Below, one piece after another: positions 18,620 through 27,913 of a stretch of 64,000 bases of DNA. Each line of letters opens with the position of its first letter. Within the stretch, counting starts at the first letter, position 1. The notes under the pieces were generated by a model. The model did not search any database. It was given only the letters and a program-made list of their open reading frames with translations, and had not been told where the DNA came from. A program made the translations under genes and the position numbers. The stretch comes from an uncultured Cohaesibacter sp. (lineage in GTDB: Bacteria; Pseudomonadota; Alphaproteobacteria; Rhizobiales; Cohaesibacteraceae): positions 744,001 through 808,000 of the forward strand of contig NZ_OY781114.1 in assembly GCF_963676485.1 (NCBI RefSeq), written 5' to 3'.

Positions 18620-20050
18620 ATGACCAGCTCCGAAGACAAGACACCAATAGCCCCTGCCCTCTCCCCATCATCAAGCAGCAGTCTGGGAGACGGCATTCCC
18701 CTGCCGCAAAAGGCCGAAGAGGTGCGCGAATGGATGCGCTCGCGCCATATCGATGAAGTCGAGTGTGTCGTGCCCGATATCGTAGGCATTGCCCGCGGCA
18801 AGGCCATGCCGGCGTCGAAATTCTCAGGCCTCAACCCGACCTATCTGCCAACCTCCATTTTCTTTCAGACCATCACCGGTGCTTATATTGAAATGGAAGA
18901 CCGGCAGGATTTCATGATGGAGCGGGATATTCAGCTGGTGCCTGATCTTTCCACGGTGCGGTCCGTTCCATGGGCCAATGATCCGACGGTTCAGGTTATC
19001 CATGATCTTTACACGCTCGACGGGGAGCCGGTGGAACTGGCCCCGCGCAACGTCTTGCGCCGTGTGATCGGGGGCTTTGAGTCCATGGGCTGGAATGCTG
19101 TTGTCGCCCCAGAGCTGGAATTCTACCTGACCAAGCGAAATTCCGACCCGGACTATCCGCTTGAGCCCCCCATCGGGCGATCAGGCCGTCAGTCTGTCGG
19201 ACGACAGGCCTATTCCATTGCAGCGGTGGATGAATATGATCGCATCATAGAGGACATCTATGATTTTGCCGAAGCGCAGGGACTGGAGATCGACACGGTC
19301 ATTCAGGAAGGCGGCGCTGGGCAGCTGGAAATCAACCTCATTCATGGCAATCCGCTTGATCTGGCCGATCAGATCTTTGTCTTCAAGCGCCTTATTCGCG
19401 AAGCTGCCTTCCGGCATGATTGCTATGCCACCTTCATGGCCAAGCCAATGGACAACGAACCGGGCAGCGCCATGCATATCCACCAGAGCGTTGTGGATGC
19501 AAAGACCGGTGCTAATGTCTTTTCGGATGAGAATGGCGAGCCAAGCGAATTATTTTATCAGTTCCTTGGTGGCCAGCAAAAATATCTGCCGGATGTGATG
19601 AGCATCCTTGCGCCTTATGTGAACAGCTACCGACGTTTGCTGGCAGGCGATTCAGCTCCCATCAATCTGGAATGGTCCATCGACAACCGCTCTGTGGGCT
19701 TGCGGATACCCAATTCAACTGCCAGAAACCGGCGCATCGAAAACCGCCTTGTTGGCGCGGATACGAACCCCTATCTGGCAATTGCCGCCAGCCTGGCCTG
19801 TGGCCTTCTGGGCATCATCAACAAGGACAAGCCCAAGCCACAATTGCAGCATCATGCCCATCACATGCCCTTCACCTTGCCGCGCTCGGTGCATCATTCG
19901 CTCGGACGGCTGGAGAAAAACGAACAGTTGCATGATCTGCTGGGGCCGGATTTCGTCACCATCTACAGCCAGATCAAGCTGCATGAATCGGAAGAGTTCA
20001 ATCAGGTCATCAGCCCATGGGAGCGCGAGCACTTGCTGTTGACCGTCTAA
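18620..20050 (+). CDS. puuA: Glutamine-synthetase-family protein, probable gamma-glutamylputrescine synthetase (copy 2)
   Basis: 476 residues. Conserved blocks are APELEFYLT, GGAGQLEINL, PGSAMHIHQSV, NLEWSIDNRSVGLRIP and RIENRLVGADTNPYLA. The N-terminal 35 residues are a serine-rich extension. It heads the plus-strand operon with an aminotransferase and an FAD oxidoreductase, the Puu/Spu order, so ligation of glutamate to a polyamine is the likely reaction. AGGT lies just before the ATG. Two operator palindromes lie upstream. Confidence 0.85.
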   Translation: MTSSEDKTPIAPALSPSSSSSLGDGIPLPQKAEEVREWMRSRHIDEVECVVPDIVGIARGKAMPASKFSGLNPTYLPTSIFFQTITGAYIEMEDRQDFMMERDIQLVPDLSTVRSVPWANDPTVQVIHDLYTLDGEPVELAPRNVLRRVIGGFESMGWNAVVAPELEFYLTKRNSDPDYPLEPPIGRSGRQSVGRQAYSIAAVDEYDRIIEDIYDFAEAQGLEIDTVIQEGGAGQLEINLIHGNPLDLADQIFVFKRLIREAAFRHDCYATFMAKPMDNEPGSAMHIHQSVVDAKTGANVFSDENGEPSELFYQFLGGQQKYLPDVMSILAPYVNSYRRLLAGDSAPINLEWSIDNRSVGLRIPNSTARNRRIENRLVGADTNPYLAIAASLACGLLGIINKDKPKPQLQHHAHHMPFTLPRSVHHSLGRLEKNEQLHDLLGPDFVTIYSQIKLHESEEFNQVISPWEREHLLLTV

Positions 20051-20125
20051 TTCACCCTTCGCCTTTGCCAATCGCCATCTGCCGAGCCGCCATAAAAGAG
20101 CAGCATCCAGAGACGGGAGACCAAC

Positions 20126-21520
20126 ATGACTTTCATGGCCAACCTGCCACCGACCCACGAGCTGCAACAAAAGGATGCCGCCTTTCATTTGCATCCCTTC
20201 ACCGACACCAAGGAGCTCAATAGCAAGGGCGCGCGCATTATCACGCGCGCTGAAGGGGTGTATCTTTATGACAGCGAAGGCAACCGGCTGCTGGATGGCA
20301 TGGCCGGGCTCTGGTGTGTCAATGTCGGCTATGGACGCAAGGAGATTCAGGAAGCGGCCATGCGGCAGATGGAGCAGCTGCCCTATTACAACACCTTTTT
20401 CATGACCTCACACCCGCCGGTGGTGGCGCTTTCGGAAAAGCTGGCCTCTTTGGCACCGGACCATATCAACCATGTCTTCTATGGCAATTCCGGTTCGGAA
20501 TCCAATGATACGGTGGTGCGTATGGTGCGCCACTATTGGGCGAGCATGGGCAAACCCGACAAGAAAGTGATCATTGCCCGCAAGAATGCCTATCATGGCT
20601 CCACGGTGGCTGCGGCCTCTCTGGGGGGCATGAAGGGCATGCATGCGCAGGGCGGGTTGCCCATTCCCGATATCACCCATATCGACCAACCCTACTGGTA
20701 TGGAGAAGGGGGCGATATGGATCCGGCAGAGTTCGGCCTGATGCGCGCCCGTGCACTGGAAGCGGAAATTGACCGCATCGGTGAAGACAAGGTCGCCGCC
20801 TTCATCGCCGAACCCATTCAGGGCGCAGGTGGCGTTATTATTCCGCCGGACAGCTACTGGCCTGAAATCCAGCGCATTTGCGATGAGCGCGACATCCTGT
20901 TGATCGCCGACGAAGTGATCTGCGGCTTCGGGCGCACAGGCAACTGGTTCGGCTCGGATACCTACCAGATCAAGCCAGACCTGATGACCATCGCCAAGGG
21001 GCTCTCTTCGGGCTATCTGCCCATCGCAGGCGTATTGGTATCCGACCGCGTGGCGGAAGGCTTCATTGCCCATGGAGGCGAGTTCGCCCACGGTTATACC
21101 TATTCGGGCCATCCGGTGGCTTGCGCAGCTGCTCTTGCGAATCTCGAGATCATGGAAAATGAGCATATCGTTGAGGGCGTTCGCAATCGGGCAGCCCCTT
21201 ATCTTGCAGAGAAATGGGCGGCGCTGGGCGATCATCCGTTGATCGGGGAGGCCCGATCGAAGGGGCTTGTTGCCGCGCTGGAACTGACACCAGACAAAGC
21301 GGCGCGCGCGCCTTTTGCCGCCAGCAAGGGGACTGTCGGCCTGCTTTGCCGCGAACATTGCTTTAACAACGGTCTTGTGATGCGTCATGTGGGCGATACG
21401 ATGATCATCGCACCGCCTCTGATCATCTCAAACAGCGAAATCGACGAATTGGTCAGCAAGGCCGTCAAATGTCTGGACCTGACGCTGGCAGACCTCAAGG
21501 CCCGCGATCTCTATAAATAA
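20126..21520 (+). CDS. spuC: Class III aminotransferase, probable putrescine--pyruvate aminotransferase (SpuC type)
   Basis: 464 residues. PLP-enzyme landmarks are NVGYGRKEI, FYGNSGSESNDT, the ADEVICGFGRTG aspartate block and TIAKGLSSGYLP with the Schiff-base lysine. It would move the amino group of putrescine, or of a related amine, to pyruvate and give 4-aminobutyraldehyde. The start is preceded by GGGAGACC. It lies between puuA and puuB. Beta-alanine--pyruvate-type activity is an alternative within the same family. Confidence 0.87.
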   Translation: MTFMANLPPTHELQQKDAAFHLHPFTDTKELNSKGARIITRAEGVYLYDSEGNRLLDGMAGLWCVNVGYGRKEIQEAAMRQMEQLPYYNTFFMTSHPPVVALSEKLASLAPDHINHVFYGNSGSESNDTVVRMVRHYWASMGKPDKKVIIARKNAYHGSTVAAASLGGMKGMHAQGGLPIPDITHIDQPYWYGEGGDMDPAEFGLMRARALEAEIDRIGEDKVAAFIAEPIQGAGGVIIPPDSYWPEIQRICDERDILLIADEVICGFGRTGNWFGSDTYQIKPDLMTIAKGLSSGYLPIAGVLVSDRVAEGFIAHGGEFAHGYTYSGHPVACAAALANLEIMENEHIVEGVRNRAAPYLAEKWAALGDHPLIGEARSKGLVAALELTPDKAARAPFAASKGTVGLLCREHCFNNGLVMRHVGDTMIIAPPLIISNSEIDELVSKAVKCLDLTLADLKARDLYK

Positions 21521-21609
21521 CACTGCCCTGCGAAAGGGCGTGGGCCACGGCACAAAGCCAAGCCCCCGCCCCCCTTCCCACTTCCGCGCGAATTGCAATA
21601 GGTGCTTTC

Positions 21610-22950
21610 ATGAGTCTTAGTAGCCCCAAGGGCGGTTTTCTGCATGGCAACGACAAGCAGGGAACCTATCCCGATAGCTATTACGCTGCCACTGCCAACC
21701 CTCACGAACCGCTGCCGCCTCTCAAGGGTGAACAACACTGCGATGTCTGCGTGATTGGCGGAGGCTATGCCGGGCTTTCCTCGGCCCTCCATCTGGCCCA
21801 GCAGGGTCACACAGTCATTCTGCTGGAAGCCCACCGCATCGGCTGGGGCGCTTCGGGGCGCAATGGCGGGCAGGTCTGCACCGGCCAGCGGCTTGAGCAG
21901 GATGCTCTGGAGAAAATGGTCGGCTCGGCTGAGGCGCGTCTTTTATGGGATATCGCGGTGGATGGCATCCAGATGGTCAGGGATCTGGTGGAAGATCATG
22001 GCATTGCCTGCGACCTCAAATCCGGCACGTTGCATGCCGATCACAAGCCCCATTATGCCGAAGACTCCAAGGCCTATGTCGAGAAGCTCAATTGCGAATA
22101 TGGCTACGAGCATATTCGCTATGTGAACAAGGCCGAAGTAGAAGAGATGGTTGGCTCGACCGCCTATTATGGTGGCATGGTGGATATGTTTGCTGGGCAT
22201 TTACATCCACTCAATTATGCCCTTGGTCTTGGTGCCGCCGCACGCAAGGCGGGCGCGACCCTCTTCGAAAATAGCGAAGTGCAGACCATCGAAAAGGGAC
22301 CAACCATCACCATCAAATGTGCGGACGGCCAGGTCAAAGCCAAGCATCTGATCATCGCCTGCAACGGCTATATCGAAAATCTGGTGCCCAAGGTTGCCGC
22401 TCGAGTGATGCCGATGAACAATTACATCATCGCCACCGAACCGCTGGATGAGGGGCTGGCGCGGGAGCTGATACGGGATGACCTTGGCGTGGCGGACAGC
22501 AAATTCGTCGTCAACTATTATCGTCTTTCAGCGGACAAACGCATGTTGTTTGGCGGTGGCGAGACCTATAGCTTCAAGTTCCCTGACGATATCAAATCCT
22601 TCGTCCGCCAACCGATGCTGGAGATCTATCCTCAGCTAGAGGATGCACAGATCGACTATGGCTGGGGCGGAACGCTGGGTATCACGGTCAACCGCATGCC
22701 CTATTTTGCCAAACTCGACAAAAATATCATCAATGCCAGCGGATTTTCCGGCCATGGCGTGGCCATTGCCACCATTTCAGGCAAACTGGCGGCCGACCTG
22801 ATCGACGGACAGGCAAGCCGGTTCGACGCCATGGAACATGTGCCAACCTACCCTTTCCCCGGCGGACGCCATCTGCGCCACGCCCTTCTTGTCATGGCGA
22901 TGCTCTATTACAAGATGAGAGACAAGATCGGCACGCCAGCGCGGCCCTAA
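21610..22950 (+). CDS. puuB: FAD-dependent oxidoreductase, probable gamma-glutamylputrescine oxidase
   Basis: 446 residues of the DAO/glycine-oxidase family. The dinucleotide-binding VIGGGYAGLSSALHL and the WGASGRNGGQ block lie near the N-terminus, and a second FAD contact, FSGHGVAIATISGKL, near the C-terminus. PuuB oxidises gamma-glutamylputrescine to the aldehyde, with release of ammonia and peroxide. It ends the plus-strand operon just before a bidirectional terminator. Confidence 0.9.
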   Translation: MSLSSPKGGFLHGNDKQGTYPDSYYAATANPHEPLPPLKGEQHCDVCVIGGGYAGLSSALHLAQQGHTVILLEAHRIGWGASGRNGGQVCTGQRLEQDALEKMVGSAEARLLWDIAVDGIQMVRDLVEDHGIACDLKSGTLHADHKPHYAEDSKAYVEKLNCEYGYEHIRYVNKAEVEEMVGSTAYYGGMVDMFAGHLHPLNYALGLGAAARKAGATLFENSEVQTIEKGPTITIKCADGQVKAKHLIIACNGYIENLVPKVAARVMPMNNYIIATEPLDEGLARELIRDDLGVADSKFVVNYYRLSADKRMLFGGGETYSFKFPDDIKSFVRQPMLEIYPQLEDAQIDYGWGGTLGITVNRMPYFAKLDKNIINASGFSGHGVAIATISGKLAADLIDGQASRFDAMEHVPTYPFPGGRHLRHALLVMAMLYYKMRDKIGTPARP

Positions 22951-22972
22951 AAACCCGAAATCTTTTTCATTT

Positions 22973-22998
22973 AAAAAGGGGCCAAGCGGCCCCTTTTA
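22973..22998. terminator. Bidirectional terminator between puuB and the aldehyde dehydrogenase gene
   Basis: AAAAGGGGCC / GGCCCCTTTT is a perfect 10-bp stem with an AAGC loop, with T-runs on both strands. It lies between two convergent genes and serves both. Confidence 0.9.
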
Positions 22999-23021
22999 TC
23001 GTCTAGGATTGATCTTTGTTA

Positions 23022-24446
23022 TCAAGGGCGTGAGATCGCTTTGATTTCGAGGAAGTCGTCGATGCCGAAATGGCCGCCTTCACGCCCCAAGCCGCTCATC
23101 TTGTAGCCGCCAAAGGGGCTGCCCCAATTGATGTCGGAACCATTCAGGCGCACCATGCCAGCCCTTAATGCCTTGGCGACGCGCATGCCGCGCGCTTCGT
23201 CGCCCGTTTCAATAAAGGCAGCAAGGCCATAGGGGGTGTCGTTGGCAATGGCGATGGCTTCGTCCTCGCCTTCAAAGGGGATCATGGTCAGCACCGGGCC
23301 GAAAATCTCTTCCCGTGCGATGGTCATATCGTTGGTCGCATTGCCAAACACGGTTGGCTTGCAAAAATAGCCCACATTGCGGCCTTCCGGTTTGCCTGTG
23401 CCGCCTACCAGCAATGTTGCACCTTCATCAATGCCTTTCTGGATAAGGGCCTGCACCTTGTCATATTGCATCTGGCTGACCAATGGCCCGATATGGCTTC
23501 CATCCTTGGTGGGATCGCCAACCTCTGTCGCTTCTGCAGCCGCCTTGGCGATCTGCATGGCTTCCTCATAAACACTTTTCTCAACCAGCATGCGGGTTGG
23601 CGCATTGCAAGATTGGCCAGTATTGTTGAACACGGCGCGAGCGCCACGGGTCACGGAGGTTTGAAGATCCTGAGCATCGGCGAAGACCACATTCGGGCTT
23701 TTGCCGCCCAGTTCAAGCGCAACACGCTTGACGGTGTCTGCCGCATCCTTGGTTACGGCCACCCCGCCACGGGTCGAGCCAGTAAAGGACATCATCTGCA
23801 CATCCTTGTGGCGTGAAAGGGCAGACCCGACCACCGGCCCTTCGCCATTCACAAGGTTGAACACGCCTTTTGGCACGCCCGCTTCCTGCAGGATCTCCGC
23901 ATACAGCATGGCCGAAAGCGGCGTCAGTTCGGATGGCTTCAGCACCATGGTGCAGCCAGCAGCCAACGCTGGGGCGATTTTCAGCACCATCTGGTTCATC
24001 GGCCAGTTCCACGGTGTGATCAGACCGCAGACCCCGATGGGTTCACGCAGGATGATGTCACCACAACAGGTGCTTTCAAACTCATAGTCTTTCAGCGCAT
24101 CGATAAAGCCTTGCAAATGCCCTACCCCGACGCCAGCCTGGGCCGCATGGGAAAGCTTGCAAGGCGCCCCCATCTCGGCGGTGATGGCATCAGCCATGTC
24201 ATCATAGCGCTTTTTATAAACGGCCAGAATGCTTTCCAGCAGATCAAGACGCTCGGCCTTGCTGGTCTTTGAGTAGCCGGGAAAAGCCGCATTGGCGGCC
24301 TTGACGGCCGCATCGGCATCCGCTTCGCTGCCCATGGAAATGACCGCAATCACCTCTTCTGTCGCAGGGTTGATGACATCCAGATCCGTCGCAGAGATCG
24401 GGTCTACCCATTCTCCACCGACAAAGAATTTGCGTTTGTCCAACAT
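23022..24446 (-). CDS. puuC: NAD(P)-dependent aldehyde dehydrogenase, PuuC-like
   Basis: 474 residues. ALDH landmarks are ITPWNWPMNQ, the FTGSTRGG nucleotide loop, VALELGGKSPN with the general base glutamate, NNTGQSCNAPTR with the catalytic cysteine and EEIFGPVL. In this context it would oxidise gamma-glutamyl-aminobutyraldehyde or 4-aminobutyraldehyde. It is the second gene of a minus-strand pair, 42 bases after the amidotransferase gene. The substrate is inferred from context. Confidence 0.88.
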   Translation of the reverse strand: MLDKRKFFVGGEWVDPISATDLDVINPATEEVIAVISMGSEADADAAVKAANAAFPGYSKTSKAERLDLLESILAVYKKRYDDMADAITAEMGAPCKLSHAAQAGVGVGHLQGFIDALKDYEFESTCCGDIILREPIGVCGLITPWNWPMNQMVLKIAPALAAGCTMVLKPSELTPLSAMLYAEILQEAGVPKGVFNLVNGEGPVVGSALSRHKDVQMMSFTGSTRGGVAVTKDAADTVKRVALELGGKSPNVVFADAQDLQTSVTRGARAVFNNTGQSCNAPTRMLVEKSVYEEAMQIAKAAAEATEVGDPTKDGSHIGPLVSQMQYDKVQALIQKGIDEGATLLVGGTGKPEGRNVGYFCKPTVFGNATNDMTIAREEIFGPVLTMIPFEGEDEAIAIANDTPYGLAAFIETGDEARGMRVAKALRAGMVRLNGSDINWGSPFGGYKMSGLGREGGHFGIDDFLEIKAISRP

Positions 24447-24488
24447 AAGTGCTGCGCCCCTCTGCGCTTATCTCAGTATATGGTCACG

Positions 24489-25265
24489 TTAAATGGCGTT
24501 TGCAGCCTCTTTGTTGAGCCACTCGGCTTCCCGCGCTTTGAGAAATTCCACAATCCCCGCGCCGATGGCCATTCTATCAATCGGTTTTTTCAGTGATGTC
24601 GCGGCCTTGTCGGCCACGGCCTGCCCCAGAACATCGTCCCGTTTTTCCTCAATCAGATCGGCCACAAATTCGGCGCTGAATTCGGGATGCCCCTGAAAGG
24701 AAAGCACCTGCTCGCCATAGACGAGCGCTGCCGCAGGGCAGAAATCACTCGATGCGATCACCTTCGCTTGCGGTGGCACTTCAACCACCTGATCCTGATG
24801 GAACGCGAGAATGGCGAAGGCGTCCCGCCCGGTCAGATCGGTCGCGGACAGCCAATCGGGCTTGGTCTTGCTCCACTGGTATGCCTGATAACCGACACCC
24901 CAGCCTTTTTCGGATTTGATCACCTTGCCACCGAGCGCCTCTGCCAGTATCTGGTGCCCAAAGCAGATACCAACCATCGGCACCCCGGTTGTATAGGCCT
25001 TGACGATGAACTCCTTGAGCGCATGAATCCATGGATAGTCCTCATAGGCACCGAATTTGGAGCCGGTAATCAGCCACGCGTTGCAGGCATCCGGACTTGG
25101 CGGTAATTCGCCTTCAAGGGCACGATAATAGGCAAAGTCCCAGTGGACGGGTGCAGTTGCTCCGACCATCTGGGCGAACATTTCGGCATAGGACGGGAAT
25201 GTGCCCGCAAGTGCTTCAGGCGGGCGCCCGGTTTCCAGAATACCGAGCGTGAATGTGTCTGTCAT
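24489..25265 (-). CDS. Class I glutamine amidotransferase-like hydrolase, possible gamma-glutamyl-amine hydrolase
   Basis: 258 residues. A triad is visible: C101 in GICFGHQ, and H193 and E195 in QGHPEFS. It resembles the GMP-synthase-type amidotransferase domain and not the PuuD (peptidase C26) sequence, although the fold and chemistry are shared. Placed with puuC in a Puu locus that otherwise lacks a hydrolase, it probably cleaves gamma-glutamyl-GABA or a similar amide (inference). A TTGTGATCACAA operator lies 46 bases upstream. Confidence 0.82.
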   Translation of the reverse strand: MTDTFTLGILETGRPPEALAGTFPSYAEMFAQMVGATAPVHWDFAYYRALEGELPPSPDACNAWLITGSKFGAYEDYPWIHALKEFIVKAYTTGVPMVGICFGHQILAEALGGKVIKSEKGWGVGYQAYQWSKTKPDWLSATDLTGRDAFAILAFHQDQVVEVPPQAKVIASSDFCPAAALVYGEQVLSFQGHPEFSAEFVADLIEEKRDDVLGQAVADKAATSLKKPIDRMAIGAGIVEFLKAREAEWLNKEAANAI

Positions 25266-25310
25266 AGGTGCTATCCAGAGTTCTTGCCTCAGAACTGTCT
25301 TGAATTGAAA

Positions 25311-25322
25311 TTGTGATCACAA
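25311..25322. promoter_or_regulatory. Operator palindrome upstream of the amidotransferase gene
   Basis: TTGTGATCACAA is a perfect 12-bp palindrome with the same core as those upstream of puuA copy 2. It links this minus-strand pair to the same regulator. Confidence 0.78.
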
Positions 25323-25471
25323 AATACTGTGTCATCAGCTGCGCGTCAATCGCCCTGATGCACTCTTCTTCATTTGCTCAAAAGGAAGAAAGCCATTGAA
25401 ATCGTGAAGAATGGCTTCCGGTGCATCTTCTTATTGGTCAGAAGCAGGAAGGATTACGCATTATTTGGTAA

Positions 25472-25487
25472 ATTTTGTGATCAGAAA
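25472..25487. promoter_or_regulatory. Weaker operator-like site
   Basis: ATTTTGTGATCAGAAA is an imperfect copy of the polyamine-locus operator. It is about 210 bases upstream of the amidotransferase start and may be an auxiliary site. Confidence 0.5.
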
Positions 25488-25608
25488 CATGTCATCAGAA
25501 GCAAGTGAATGATGCGCCGCTTCGAGCGGACCGGGTTGCCCCCACGCAGCAGATCGAGAGTAGAGTCCTGTACCATACGCGCTAGGCGCGGGCAGCTCAC
25601 CTCTTCAT

Positions 25609-26358
25609 TCAGTCGTCCTCAACGATGCTGAGACGACTTTCCAGATGATGGGCATCCAGCATGGCGGCGCGGGCCTGCAGCAGATGATATTTCATATAAC
25701 CTGCGGCCGTATCCCCATCCTTGGTATCAATCGCATCGCGAATGCGAGAATGCTCCTCGATAATGCGCAGACGTCGGGTCGGGGCCGCCTCTCTGGCCAG
25801 TTCAAGGCCGATATTCATGGTTTCCATCACCGGTGCGCGCAGATCTGCGAGCAGATGGACGAAGAAATCATTATGCGCAGCCCGCGCAATGGCATCGTGA
25901 AAGGCCATGTCTTCCTTTTGACCCAGCTCTCCCTTGGCGATTGCCCGATCGAGAGCCTCGACGCTTTCTGCGATTTCCTCCACCTCAGCCCTTGTGCGCC
26001 GGGTTGCAGCCAATCGCACCGCTTCCACTTCCAGAACGATGCGCGGTTCGAACGAGCGAATGAAGCGCGATAGATCAAAGGCATTGGCAAAGTCTGTCAG
26101 TCGCTTGGAGGGCTTGGTCGCCACGAAAGAGCCAATGCCGCGCTTGGAATAGATCAGCCCGTCTGTGCCCAGACGCGAAAGCGCCTCACGCACGATGGGG
26201 CGGGAGACATGAAAAGTTGACGACAGCTCTGCTTCGGACGGCAGCTTGTCCCCCGACGAATATTCCCCGGCGGTTATCTGCGAGAGAATGTGAGCATAGA
26301 TCGTATCGGACAGTTTCTGTTTGCGCGCAGGCATTAGCGGTATTTTTGCCATATCCAA
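25609..26358 (-). CDS. GntR-family transcriptional regulator (FadR/FCD subfamily)
   Basis: 249 residues. The winged helix (YSSGDKLPSEAELSSTFHVS, RPIVREALSRLGTDGLI) is followed by an FCD domain with EVEAVRLAA, the FHDAIARAAHN metal-ligand region and EEHSRIRDAI. It is transcribed away from the kinase/aldolase/transporter operon across a 600-base gap and probably controls that operon. It differs from the polyamine-locus GntR protein. The start could be the first ATG (26358) or one at 26352. Confidence 0.87.
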   Translation of the reverse strand: MDMAKIPLMPARKQKLSDTIYAHILSQITAGEYSSGDKLPSEAELSSTFHVSRPIVREALSRLGTDGLIYSKRGIGSFVATKPSKRLTDFANAFDLSRFIRSFEPRIVLEVEAVRLAATRRTRAEVEEIAESVEALDRAIAKGELGQKEDMAFHDAIARAAHNDFFVHLLADLRAPVMETMNIGLELAREAAPTRRLRIIEEHSRIRDAIDTKDGDTAAGYMKYHLLQARAAMLDAHHLESRLSIVEDD

Positions 26359-26962
26359 GCTTTTTGGGTTTCCACTCGGTTCAACATCAAGATATCAACT
26401 CGCTCTCTTTGTAGTTGGAAATAATCAAACAAGCCAGAGCGAAGAAGCCGCCTTGATAAATTATTTTACAAGATCTGTATAGTTTCCGCCCTTCTAGCTG
26501 TCCAAAGATCCTGGCTGACTGGTGCAAAAGACCACGCTGCAGGATCGATTTGCGGCTGCTTTCAGCCCCATACCGCATTCGCCTTTGAGCTTTGTTTGGA
26601 AGGTACAGCATTTTCCATAGAGACTTGGTGGACCCCTACTAAATACCAATGAAGAGCAGAATATCTCTGACTTCTGGGTTGATCGGCGACGCGCTGTTCG
26701 TCCACAGGCTCGCCTTTTGTGCGCACATGACAAAGCAATCACAAAAAGCTTTGCAGTTCCCGTCAGTTGCTCCCGCTCCCTTTAGCACCAATGTGTCCAA
26801 AAACATCAAGCATTCTCCCTCATGTAAAATATAATTACAAGTTACATGTAAAATTTATTGACAACAAGTAAACCCAAATCTACGCTTCCCATACCGATAA
26901 GCGTGCCATTCACTGCACTGGAAACTGCGGTGAATCCATAGCTTTTCAATAAGGGAAGACCA
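26359..26962. other. Long divergent promoter region
   Basis: 604 bases between the GntR gene and the sugar-kinase operon. Several open frames of 60-80 codons on both strands lack ribosome-binding sites and are not supported. The right end is AT-rich and holds an operator/promoter candidate. Confidence 0.5.
26821..26886 (+). promoter_or_regulatory. Probable promoter and operator of the kinase/aldolase/ABC operon
   Basis: TTACATGTAA (26842-26851) is a perfect 10-bp palindrome next to a second ACATGTAAAAT-like half at 26820-26830. Downstream, TTGACA (26858-26863) is followed after 17 bases by TACGCT (26881-26886), a plausible sigma-70 pair. A repressor on the palindrome would cover the -35 box. 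Confidence 0.5.
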
Positions 26963-27913
26963 ATGGAAGCTCACGAATCTGCGCCTTTGATGGAATTTGA
27001 AAAGACTGGGTCGACACGCATTGTGACGCTCGGCAACGCATTTTTGGATACGATCCTCTATTTACCCGAAATCCCTGACAAGCCAACAAAAATGCGCGTC
27101 ATGGATGTAAAGATGACAGGTGGAGGCATCGCTGCAACTGCGGCTTGCGCTGCCGCAAGGCTGGGTGCCGATGTTGCCTATTGGGGGCGGCTGGGCGTGG
27201 ATGAGGTGGGAGACAGGATTGTCGAGCACCTTTCCCGGTGTGGTGTCAAAACGGATGGCGTTGCGCGAGTAGAGGGCGGGCGCAGCCCTATGGGCACCAT
27301 TCTGGTCGATCAGGGGGGAGAACGCACTGCCCTTGGTTTCATTGGTCGCGATCTCGGCGATGAAGCCGATTGGCTACCGCTAGAGGATGTCACCGCGCTA
27401 TCAGGCGTTTTGGCAGATTATAGCTGGTGGCAGGGCGCGGCGGCGCTTTTTGAGGCAGCCAACCGGCAGGGCATCGTGTCGGTGCTGGATGCCGACGTCG
27501 GCGACATGCATGCTGTGCACAACCTTTTGGCGTTGCCCGAACATCTGGTCTTCTCCGCAGCCTGCCTCAGGCGCTTGACCGAGCATAGCGATTTATCCGA
27601 CGCCTTGCGAAAGGCCGATGACATGTGCCGGGGCATTGTTTCAGTGACCGATGGGGAGCGGGGCTTTTTCTGGTGTGCCGAAGGGCAGATCCACCATGTA
27701 CCCGCCTTTAAGGTAGATCCAATAGACACCAACGGTGCAGGCGACATTTTCCATGGCGCCTTCACCCTCGGGCTTTCCGAGAAGATGACGATTGAGGAGG
27801 CCGCGCGCTTTGCAAGCGCCGCAGCAGCGCTCAAATGCGCCTGTGGCAGCGGCTGGGAAAGCATTCCTGACCGGAAGCAGGTCGAGACTTTGATAAATGG
27901 AGGAAACGCATGA
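26963..27913 (+). CDS. PfkB-family carbohydrate kinase
   Basis: 316 residues of the ribokinase/PfkB fold. The N-terminal glycine motif TGGGIAATAACAAARLGA lies near residues 52-69. The C-terminal signature DTNGAGD (255-261) carries the anion hole and catalytic base D261. It would phosphorylate a sugar or sugar derivative. The aldolase gene overlaps its stop by four bases (ATGA), so the two act together, as in LacC/LacD-type pairs. GGGAAGACC precedes the start. Confidence 0.9.
   Translation: MEAHESAPLMEFEKTGSTRIVTLGNAFLDTILYLPEIPDKPTKMRVMDVKMTGGGIAATAACAAARLGADVAYWGRLGVDEVGDRIVEHLSRCGVKTDGVARVEGGRSPMGTILVDQGGERTALGFIGRDLGDEADWLPLEDVTALSGVLADYSWWQGAAALFEAANRQGIVSVLDADVGDMHAVHNLLALPEHLVFSAACLRRLTEHSDLSDALRKADDMCRGIVSVTDGERGFFWCAEGQIHHVPAFKVDPIDTNGAGDIFHGAFTLGLSEKMTIEEAARFASAAAALKCACGSGWESIPDRKQVETLINGGNA

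Larger units (their letters stand above)
25266..25608. other. Promoter region of the amidotransferase/puuC pair
   Basis: 343 bases between the amidotransferase start and the 3' end of the second GntR gene. It holds two operator-like palindromes (25311 and 25475) and no supported gene. Confidence 0.55.

Noticed and set aside
24489-25265. Naming the amidotransferase puuD
   Set aside because: Its sequence is of the GMP-synthase-like class and not the peptidase C26 PuuD type, so only the functional suggestion is kept.
26494-26834. Possible gene fragment around DFWVDRRRAVRPQARLLCAH
   Set aside because: A short protein-like stretch is visible, but upstream stops and absence of family similarity do not allow a call.
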